Below, piece by piece: positions 55,870 to 64,000 of a stretch of DNA of 64,000 nt. Each line of letters starts with the position of its first letter. Within the stretch, counting starts at the first letter, position 1. Both the position numbers and the translations under genes were made by a program. The stretch lies in the NCBI RefSeq assembly GCF_027579695.1, contig NC_083583.1:19878257-19942256 (forward strand), written 5' to 3'. This DNA comes from Neoarius graeffei (lineage: Eukaryota; Chordata; Actinopteri; Siluriformes; Ariidae). The notes beneath the pieces were generated by a model that was not told the origin of the DNA, searched no databases, and was given only the letters and a program-made list of their open reading frames with translations.

Positions 55870-57051
55870 AGGTAGACTGACTTTCAGGTTTTTCAGGTTT
55901 AGGTCATAAAAAGAATTTTCCCCGACACCCAATTATTTTTGTTCAGTGGGCTGAAAACTACTGAATTCGAATCACAGACTTCCAATTTTATTAGGGTTTT
56001 TTTTTCAAAGAACAATTCGTGAATTTAGGGCCACATGGCCCTAAATTCTCTGCTATTGTTTTTTTTTTTTTGCTTCACCGTGATGCAATCCAAGATACTA
56101 CATCATGCATCACATGGTGGGCTTTCCCCATTCATCCAAGGCATTGTGGGATACAAATTTGAAACGGGAAAGGAAAATGGAGGACACGAATGAAACAGGA
56201 AAGACTGACTACAGTAACGGAAAGCGAGAAGAAAAGACGTTATGTTGCGAAGGAAAGAAAACGCAGGACCAAACTAATAAATATCGTGGTCAGCGAGCAC
56301 CTCGGTGTGATCAGCTGTTCGTTTAATGACAGAATGATGGAACTGTCAGTGCACGGTCAAAGGTAAACCTGTAGATGGCAGTAATGAAACACTGGATGCC
56401 AGCTGCCATAGAACCCAAAAGAAGACGACGATGCCGAAAGGTAAACTTGCACATGTGCACACTGGACTTCCCCGTCTGCTTGACTGAGCGAAGCGAGCAA
56501 TTTCATGCACATTATTTCTTAGGGAATACCCTCTAATTAAATAACTTCCCAGCCACAGAATGGCCTGGTTTTATTTTAGATATTACAGAAATAAAATATA
56601 CAAAATCTCATCTGATCTCATTATCTCTAGCCGCTTTATCCTGTTCTACAGGGTCGCAGGCAAGCTGGAGCCTATCCCAGCTGACTACGGGCGAAAGGCG
56701 GGGTACACCCTGGACAAGTCGCCAGGTCATCACAGGGCTGACACATAGACACAGACAACCATTCACACTCACATTCACACCTACGGTCAATTTAGAGTCA
56801 CCAGTTAACCTAACCTGCATGTCTTTGGACTGTGGGGGAAACCGGAGCACCCGGAGGAAACCCACGCGGACACGGGGAGAACATGCAAACTCCGCACAGA
56901 AAGGCCATCGCCGGCCACGGGGCTCGAACCCGGACCTTCTTGCTGTGAGGCGACAGTGCTAACCACTACACCACCGTGTCACCCATATACAAAATCACAA
57001 TGACCAAATTTCAGAGGGAACTAAATTTCACCAGTTTTATGCGGTCTACTT
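55870..57051. mobile_element. TTAA-flanked MITE (piggyBac-like), copy 2, carrying a SINE
   Basis: Ends AGGTAGACTGACTTTCAGGT and, reverse complement, AAGTAGACCGCATAAAACTG. TTAA flanks both sides (55866-55869 and 57052-57055). It aligns, inverted, with copy 1 at 36466-37256 (for example gaatttagggccacatggcc here versus gaatttagggccacgtggcc there). A complete SINE at 56607-56984 accounts for the greater length. Confidence 0.85.
56607..56984 (-). repeat. tRNA-derived SINE, complete, 11-bp target duplication
   Basis: Inverted, near-consensus copy of the abundant SINE, flanked by atatacaaaat at 56596-56606 and 56985-56995. It lies inside the TTAA-type MITE, so it is the youngest of the layers at this site. 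Confidence 0.92.
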
Positions 57052-57100
57052 TTAACTGGCTACTCTAAATTGTCAGGGTTCCTGCTGGCGCTCGTTATTG

Positions 57101-57716
57101 ATGAGCATAATCCATTGATGACAAAGAGGAAAATTACCAGCAGTTGTCACAGTGACGAATGTATTTGTCATCATTATCCTAAGTCATCTTTTTTAGAAAT
57201 CCCTTTTTAGAAAAGCCAGAGTAAACAATGAGCATGTGCTTGTGACCAGTAGAAATCGATGACACATAATGACCAAATGGGCACCAAGCTTTTGACTAAT
57301 CACAGTGCGTCTTAATCAGCCTGGTGTGGTGTTGTAATTACCTCTGCGTGAATCAAACAATGGCGCAGTCGAGGCTACGGAAGTTTTGGTTACTTTACAG
57401 TTTACCGTCCCGCCTATTCAGAAATGTGTTATGCAGTATATGAACCATGAATGAACCACTTCTCTTTGTATTCATGCGCAAGTTAGGGTTAGTTCCTTCA
57501 CATAGTTCCAGCAGTACGGTAAAGTGAAAATTCCCCAAAGTTTTTTTGGGCGGACTTCTTCAAGCACTGAAAACAATTTAAGGGCCGAAACAGCCACAGG
57601 GGAGGCACACTCAGAGCCCTGATTGTTCCCAAGCAAATTGGACAGTGTCAGTAATACACGGGTTGGTTTAAAAAAAAAAGTGAAAGTGCTGTCAGCTGGC
57701 AAGTGACTGAGGGGCT
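57101..57716. other. No gene seen
   Basis: No coding or repeat signature recognised. Confidence 0.4.
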
Positions 57717-59081
57717 CTCAGGGGCTTCAAAGTTTGGGAGAATAGCAGGGTACAAATAATTTACAGCAGGGTGCAAAATGGTAAAATGTCTGCCAGCGGC
57801 AGACATAATGCATGCAAAGCGTTCATTTTCTCAGATAGATAGATAGATAGATGGATAGATGGATGGATGGATGCAAGTACGAATTTTTCATGGGGCGGGA
57901 TGGTTTGGAACAGGCCATCTAAAATTGGGATAACATTTACCCGGGACGGGTATTTGAGGCGGGTCGTCTAGCTTAAGCTTGATTAGCGTTGTTACGCACG
58001 CCAGTGTTTCCCACAGAAATTTTGGAGACTATGGAGGAGGCGTGGGGGTTGTTTAAAATTGAGTGATATGTTAAATATCAAGTTATTACTGAAAAACTAT
58101 TGATTAAAAAAACAGACACCGAGAAATGGTCCTATAAACAATTTTACCAATATAAAAGATTACCAGGACTACAAAAATGCAGAAAAATAGGCTTTACTTA
58201 TCCAAATGCACCTGTTGGTTCAAAAGTTAAAGTGCACAGAACCTCACAGCGCAACATGAAGTTACCTTAAAATATAATATAAATGCCTCAGCTTTCATGT
58301 AAGAAAAAAAAACTATTAATACTAGTACTGTGTGCAGGCAGTCTCTCCTGAAGACTAAATTAAACAATAATTATAAACTAATAAAATAAATGGCTCAGGC
58401 TTCATAGAAGGAAAGAAAAACAATTTGAACAGAATCTCACAGTATGATGCTGAAGCTGCCTAAACAATGGAAAATAAAATACCATTTTGGCAAAAACGTT
58501 GGCATCCATTAATTTCTTGTATTAAGTAAAAAAAATATGTTGCCAGATACTGCTGACGTTTTACAGCCCAAAATATGTTCAAAACCCGCCAAAATGCACT
58601 TAAAACCGCCCAAATTGGGCGGGAAACCGCGCAATCTGGCAACACAGGCGGCAGTAATGGCTGCACTCATGTCGAGGATGTAAACACAATCTGGCAACAC
58701 AGGCGGCAGTAATGGCTGCACTCATGTCGAGAATATAAACACAATCTGGCAACACAGGCGGCAGTAACGGCTGCACTCGTGTCGAGAATATAAACACAAT
58801 CTGGCAACACAGGCGGCAGTAACGGCTGCACTCGTGTCGAGGATATAAACACAATCTGGCAACACAGGCGGCAGTAATGGCTGCACTCGTGTCGAGGATG
58901 TAAACACCCTTGACGCGACAACGGACATACATGACATAGTGGATGTAATTTATGTTCACAACTTTTTTTGCTGTCAGAAATATTTAATATTAAATTGTGT
59001 GACTCGACTGACAATAGCCGGCGGCATAACAAGCCATAGCCGGCGATTTACCGCCGGTGACCAGCTACTTTTGAGACCGCT
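57717..59081 (-). mobile_element. hAT element copy 2 (inverted relative to 42.9-46.6 kb)
   Basis: Segments match the reverse of copy 1: 57717-57830 with about 45050-45165 (cttcaaagtttgggagaata), 57870-57995 with 43590-43710 (ggatggtttggaacaggcca) and 58910-59081 with 43060-43230 (tagtggatgtaattta; cttttgagaccgc). Copy 1's central part is missing. The sequence cagtgtttcccacagaaatt at 58003 looks like another hAT terminus within it. A GATA/GATG microsatellite (57834-57872) and a minisatellite (58632-58906) are present. Confidence 0.6.
58632..58906. repeat. 55-bp minisatellite, five exact-length units
   Basis: caatctggcaacacaggcgg starts units at 58632, 58687, 58742, 58797 and 58852, spacing exactly 55 bp, with few substitutions (aatgg/aacgg; catgtc/cgtgtc; gaggatg/gagaata). 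Copy 1 of the surrounding repeat has only one partial unit (43233-43268, reversed). The Cys/His-rich predicted peptides are an artefact of the repeat. Confidence 0.95.
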
Positions 59082-59639
59082 GGGCTCTATGTTTCATGGG
59101 CGTGGCATGTCGAGTTCCTGTGACGAATGTATGATGTAAAACGCGGCGTCATTCTTTGTTCGGTTCGTAAATTGATGGGAAAATTGGATTCCTTCACTGT
59201 TGGTTGGTCCAAGACTTCTCAACTCTGTTCAGTTGTAAATCAAGTTTTGTGTTGAAGTAAAGGCTAAAGGGAGTCCTAATACCTTTTTTTTTTTTTTTTA
59301 TAATTCCATTCTAAAATAACCTGAAGTAAGCTCAAACTAAAGAGGTTTATTTTAGCTTGATGGTACACAGGGCACCCAAAATCAAGTCTTTCTTATTAGA
59401 GGCTGGAGTGAAGCCTAAATTTTATATGTAATGGAGAGGCCTAGCTGTATCTGTACACATATTTGAATTGTGCCAGTTTGGTTGGTATAAACCTGTATTA
59501 AGTCCACTTTGATATGTCGGTAACTAAGAAAAAATACAGACGAAGTGAGGGGGAAAAAAAAATAAGAAAAAGTGAAGAATATTTCTTCAGCTTGATTTTT
59601 CAAGGAAAAAAGTAGAGAATATTTTTCAGAACCCAGGGG
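59082..59639. other. No gene seen
   Basis: AT-rich, with a T16 run near 59285. No family recognised. Confidence 0.4.
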
Positions 59640-59795
59640 GAACCCTGAATTGCCCATAGGTGTGAATGCGTGTGTGAATGGTTGTTTATCTAGACAGACT
59701 GGCGACCTGCCCAGAGTGTACCTTGCCTCTCACCTGGCTCCAGCTTCCCCCATGCCCTGATGGATAAGTGGTATAGATAATGGATGGATTGTTTC
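59640..59795 (+). repeat. Degenerate SINE 3' part
   Basis: cataggtgtgaatgcgtgtg, gactggcgacctgcccagag and ggataagtggtatagataat follow SINE body order with deletions; it ends in ggatgg. Confidence 0.65.
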
Positions 59796-59919
59796 AGGAC
59801 ATGGTCCAAGTTCATGTCGTGATACGGTGAGAAAAAAAAAAACCTTCTTAACAAAACAGTCATGAGTGTCTCATTCATTACCCCTTTCTTTTAAAGGCGC
59901 AATGTCAAGTAGCTCTTCC

Positions 59920-60291
59920 TTAATTGTGCAGTCTTCTGACACAGACTGTATAGACCGTAATATTGTCAATTTGGCTTATCTTGAACGTTGCAACACCCAT
60001 CACAAGCAATGCTGATATCCTGGTAGTTCTCGATCTCTCTACAGAATGGTATTCCAATTCATTTGTTACAGTAATATCCAATATTCTCTGTTCAACGGTG
60101 TGCCATGACCGCTGTAGTTGTGACAAAGAACACTTCAAATTGCCATTTTTAGGAATGAGGATAACATCAGTGAGGCATGTCTTCACAAATTCCCCTTTGC
60201 TGTATGGCTTTTCAGCACGGGCAATGTTCCATGCCACCTGATATGCCATCAGCGTGACCATCTCTGATTGCTTCGTAAATTTTTGAAACAA
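59920..60291 (-). pseudogene. hAT transposase relic, N-terminal/middle part
   Basis: The frame reads MVTLMAYQVAWNIARAEKPY, SKGEFVKTCLTDVILIP and LQRSWHTVEQRILDI, resembling the AYKVAW..KKPY..GEF and LSRxTVxRRI segments of ZBED5/SCAND3-like hAT proteins. After that the similarity fades. Same strand as 54713-55483, consistent with one copy split by the insertions between, but the middle domain was not found. Confidence 0.6.
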
Positions 60292-62098
60292 GAGTCATCA
60301 GGAGATGACATATCCCCCCGGCCCCCAAATTAAACCCCACTCCAAATTTTCCTAATCGGCTGTCATGGAAATACAGAAAAAATAAAATCAGAGAAATCCC
60401 AACATGTCAAAAGGCATAACTCCTCGAGTGACTTAACATAACTGAGGTTTCGTGGAAAAAAAAAAAAAATTCCTAATAGTTTTTGAGTTATGCTCCGGAA
60501 ACTAAAACGTTTACAGACGGACAGAGCGATAGCTATATCCCCCCGCGTTATATGCCAGGGGGATTAAAACTGAGTCTGCTTCTCTGACTGATACTTCAAT
60601 GCATTTACCTTGTGCTTGCAAAGTTCAGTGCCTTTGGGAAAACCCTGAGCCATGTTAGCATGGAGTGAGGTGAAATTTCGCTCCAGGTTTAAAGTTTTAA
60701 AATGCGATACTCAAGTCTGGCATATCAAGCAGACTGGGTTCCCGTTTCATTCTGCAAAAACTACAATTCCTTCCATTCAGGTAAGGATGTCCTTGTGTGC
60801 TCTGCTTTATGTTTTCCTGACTCTGCCATGGCAGCTTGGTCAGTAGCGCGAGCCTGGCTATCAAACATCTGCGTCTAAGCAAGTATGTTTTATTTTTGGG
60901 CTTCTGCAGCTGTAGAAGCTTGGAGGAGATTTCTATCACATGATGACAAAAGTAGTTTTTTATTTCAAAACATTGGCAAGTTTATTGGCCGTACTGTCAA
61001 GGCTGCAAACAGAGCAGCTTTGAGCTGCACAGGAGCAAGCAAAGAGCCACATGTGGCTTGCAAGCCACAGGTTTGCCACCCATGTTTCAGACCACGGGCT
61101 GGCTGGCTGGCTGGCTCTTCATGTACTCTTCCTCCAGCATATAATTTCTGTGCCACATCAACTACTTTTAAGAAGAACACCTCTTCCTCATTTCATGCCA
61201 GTCTCCAATACCTACCCCAAAACTACTAAGCTTCTAAAAGCTTGATCTGTTCATTCCTTGAGCTGACACCTTACGAAAGTGGTACTGCCAGTGCATTGAT
61301 ATAAAGTCCATAAGAAACTTGAAGCAAGGACCAGTTTGCCGGTGCTCCAAGTCATAAACCGAGACTCCCACAGCTCAAGAGGTTGCGGTTTCCCCTGTAT
61401 GTGCACATAAACCTACAGGGACTGCCAGTGCCTTGCTGAAACCTTTCTGGGAGCACAAACTGATCACTTGATACCACCGATTTGACTGGATTAACAATAC
61501 ATTGGTTCAAGCTGGTTCAAGTTTGCAGAAAATGTAGGAATAACTTTTTCTCCAGATGTATGCCAGACCAGAAACACTACAATACCATCTTGTTTTCTAT
61601 TTGCTCAAAAGACCAGTGTTTGCAGTGTCATGTCAAACTTCACTTCGATAATTGATGCACAATGAAACTATCTGCTACCAGAAGCAAATTCATGTTTTGG
61701 GTCCTTTCGCCAGGTTAATTTTATTTGCATTTAGCCTCAGAAGCTGAGGTTGGGGTTAATTGTTCAGAAACTGATTGCTGAGAATGATTTTCCCTTATTC
61801 ATCAGCTCCTGGATGAAAGATAAGATCACCACCATTAGAGCACCACTCGTGCTTATCTGGGCACCACTGTTACCACTTACCATTGGCATCCATCAAGGGA
61901 TCTATTGCTCTGGATATAAATGATAAATCTCTGCCCATACCTGGCTGAGCAGGTACCTGCACAACAAAATGGGGCAAAACATGTTGAATCGAAGCTAGGG
62001 TGAAGCCACCTGCTTCTAAAACTTTTTAAATCCAGATGCACACCTGGAATAACTTGCACACTTGTTGCAGATGCTAGGCACAATAAAGCACCATGCAA
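60292..62098. other. No gene; repeat-like segment at 60360-60570
   Basis: gtttacagacggacagagcg and tatccccccgcgttatatgc are typical of a fish repeat whose name I do not know. The remainder has no recognised signature; ggctggctggctggct is a short repeat near 61090. Confidence 0.4.
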
Positions 62099-62844
62099 CA
62101 GTGTTTTTTCTAGAAAAATTTAGTATGAGGGCGCTCACCATGGCGAGGGTGCGAAGCGACTGGGGGGGTGCCGGTTGTCCGTCCCCCCCTCCGCCGTGCG
62201 AAGCCTTTGAAAAACTGAGGCTACAATGGGACATTCTGAGGCTATCTGAGAGGGAAATTGTAACAAATTGTCTGTCAACATTGAAAAAAAAAAAAAAAAA
62301 GAAGTAATCTTCTTCTGCCCCAGAGAGTCTTTGGCTTTCTTCCGTTTCGTGCCGCAGGATGACATCTTTAAATGCCCAAGTGTCAACAAAAACAACTCGC
62401 GAACTACTTCTGTCAAAAGCTCCCGCGCCGCTGGGTGAAAGGTCATTCAGTCTCGAGAAATCTCGCTCTACAAGGTCAGCTGACCTTGTATGTAACCCAT
62501 GTCAAATCTCGCGAGAGCAGCTGCGACAAGTAAACAACATGGCGCCTCAGTCTGGAAAACGCCAATTCGGATTGTCTTTGCACCGTCTGGCGGTGTATCT
62601 ACTATGATTGGAATATTTTTGGAGTAATTATAACGTATTTGATAATCAGACACATTGTCACGTGGTGTTGCTGGGATGTTTTTACAGAGAAAAGATTGTT
62701 TTGTGAAAGATTGCATGTTGTGCAGTAGCATATAAGTGCATGGCCTAAGTGTGACTTGGGGTTCAATCGGCATTTCGGTAAGGGGGCGCACGCCGAGAGT
62801 AAGAGGGCGCAGCGCCCCTGTTCCCCGGTTTAGACGAAAGCCTG
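62099..62844 (-). mobile_element. hAT-like short element, copy B (less deleted)
   Basis: On the minus strand it aligns with copy A at 41151-41785 almost throughout. The ends are CAGTGTTTTTTCTAGAAAAA and, reverse complement, CAGGCTTTCGTCTAAACC, with atgcaa on each side (62093-62098 and 62845-62850). It retains about 110 bp missing in copy A, in which the frame [20 protein letters not shown] continues to TSFF, a good match to hAT N-termini of the ZMYM1/TTF type, before a T-run and stop. Confidence 0.75.
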
Positions 62845-62978
62845 ATGCAATGATTATAGTACTGGAATACTGGCACCTCTAACGGTTAATCAGGTATTCA
62901 AATAATCGATGCGCACACCTAGCAGAAGTTACATCATCTCCCCAAGCCAGTGCTTCCCCTGCCATTGCACATTTACAT

Positions 62979-63473
62979 CTATGCGCTTATGCCCATCCCC
63001 AGTGCTCTATGGTCATAAAGAGAACAACAGTGGGTACTGTGCTTTTTCTCTTGATACAGTGTTGAGTCCATAAAGGAATACCAAGTTCTCCCACAACACC
63101 TGAATACTCCCTCTGCATGCATGGCTTCCAGAGGTAAAACTAGGCACTTCTCTACAGAATTACCCTCCTTTTCTAGTTGACCTATGCCACTACTGTGACA
63201 CTGTCCATCCTTGAAAAAAATAATGAACTTGAGTATGCTCTTAAGAGCCAGAGTCCCCTTCTTTGGGATGAGGAAGTACCTTGAGAAGAAGCCGATCTGG
63301 CTTTCTTTGTCCTGCACTAGCCTTCTCATTTTACCTGGAGGAGAGCATGGATGGTAGGTCAACAGCCACACTCGAGATAGCCTTGTGGGCAGCTCACAGA
63401 CACTCTTGACTCCACTACACCAGGGCTCTGTGGCGTACATTCTCGCTAACATGATGAGCCATATGCCTGCCAT
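62979..63473 (-). pseudogene. DIRS-like retroelement RT relic
   Basis: The minus-strand frame contains KESQIGFFSRYFLIPKKG followed by TLALKSILKF, close in form to the GFYSRYFLVPKKDGGLRPIL entry to the RT of DIRS1-like elements in fish. Upstream HPCSPPGKMRRLVQD may correspond to the preceding helix. The rest of the frame is not alignable by eye, and no catalytic Asp pair is visible. A Gypsy-type RT is the alternative. Confidence 0.4.
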
Positions 63474-64000
63474 TGATGACCATCATATCACTGGTGGTCT
63501 AAGATTTTTTGCTGCTAGCATTCAAACAGCTGCTCAGGACTACAGAAGCCGATCCCTCTGTGAGGGGGACGATCCATGTAGGCCAAGATATAGGACAACT
63601 CTTTGCTAACTTGGTTCTTGCCCATGCAATGTACAGTTAGCACAAACTGCTCTACAGGATGTGTGCAAATCAATCTTGAGATATAGGCCTAGTCCCTGTG
63701 TGCCAGGCTCACTCTTCAGCCCTGCTGAAGAGGCCATGGAAAGAAGCAGGCAGGCTTCAGAATCACAAAATTTGTATTAACAAATAAATAGAGCATCCAC
63801 ACAACACTTTTGTCCACAGACGTTCTGCCTACATTTTGCAAGTCTTAGATAGGGAAATTCATGGCCTTAGCAGGTGCCTCAGCACCTTCAACCATCTTGT
63901 GGGGCAGGGCCCCCATTACTAAAGGGCCTTTGAAAATGTTGCATGGATACAAACTCCAGTCTCACCTAGGTCTCATTGATCAAATTAAAAAGGTCCTTCC
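63474..64000. other. Probable continuation of the retroelement relic; nothing certain
   Basis: The minus strand may hold further upstream parts of the same relic, but no motif is clear. Confidence 0.3.

Larger units (their letters stand above)
55717..57100 (+). repeat. Abundant-family SINE fragment, split at TTAA by a MITE
   Basis: The head at 55717-55869 (ggtggtgcaatggttagcaa, gggttcaaacc) reaches ttaggttaa. The reading continues at 57052 with ttaactggctactctaaatt, the same as ggttaggttaactggtgact in intact SINEs. The intervening 55870-57051 is a later insertion at that TTAA. The SINE is diverged and loses its 3' part near 57085. Confidence 0.75.

Noticed and set aside
58600..59032. Cys/His-rich repeated peptide (HECSHYCRLCCQI) suggestive of zinc fingers
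   Set aside because: It arises from the 55-bp minisatellite; the repeat length is not a multiple of three and the spacing does not fit C2H2 or other finger types.
41151..62844. A large segmental inverted duplication linking 41-46 kb with 57-63 kb
   Set aside because: The shared pieces are transposon copies with different flanking target sequences, and the DNA between them is not homologous.

Overview
The window reads as intergenic and intronic DNA from a teleost fish. It holds one recognisable host gene, znf710 on the minus strand, buried in a dense and repeatedly nested set of transposable elements. The fish assignment rests on two things. The encoded 11-finger C2H2 protein matches vertebrate ZNF710 in architecture and length. 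The repeat complement (Tc1-like elements with IR/DR ends, CR1/L2-type LINEs, a roughly 375-bp tRNA-derived SINE present many times, and hAT, Harbinger and TTAA-type MITEs) is typical of teleosts. A catfish-like genome is possible from the look of the abundant SINE, but that is a weak inference.

Host gene: four coding exons at 50814-49291, 39289-39098, 32175-32004 and 31912-31734 (minus strand). All are joined by GT-AG junctions with compatible phases and give a predicted 674-residue protein. Introns 1 and 2 (about 10.0 and 6.8 kb) have grown by insertion of transposons, foldback elements and a 156-bp satellite; intron 3 is 91 bp. Upstream non-coding exons were not identified. The 2 kb before the first coding exon is rich in CA, CT, GA and AT microsatellites.

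Layout: 1-3 kb, an L2-type LINE (minus) and a SINE split by a MITE. 3.6-12 kb, a minus-strand CR1/Jockey-type LINE broken by a SINE with a 17-bp target duplication, a LINE 3' fragment and a full plus-strand LINE; the latter is itself split by a Tc1 element with an intact 340-residue transposase. 12-24 kb, Tc1 relics, a Harbinger-type MITE, SINEs and LINE relics. 24-28 kb, a Tc1 relic interrupted by two other DNA elements, one carrying a tandem SINE pair. 31.7-50.8 kb, znf710. 53-64 kb, hAT relics and MITEs, a TTAA-type MITE inside a SINE, a five-copy 55-bp minisatellite and a DIRS-like relic.

No operon, CRISPR array, rRNA or tRNA gene was seen. The most informative material is the nested stratigraphy: in several cases removing the inserted element and one copy of its target duplication restores the older sequence exactly. 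I found no convincing new multi-gene system. The strongest candidates for undescribed elements are the 156-bp satellite with an apparent dimeric higher-order period, the paired hAT-like repeats at 41.2 and 62.1 kb, the TTAA-flanked MITE family, and a 2.2-kb DNA element of unsettled family at 24.6 kb.
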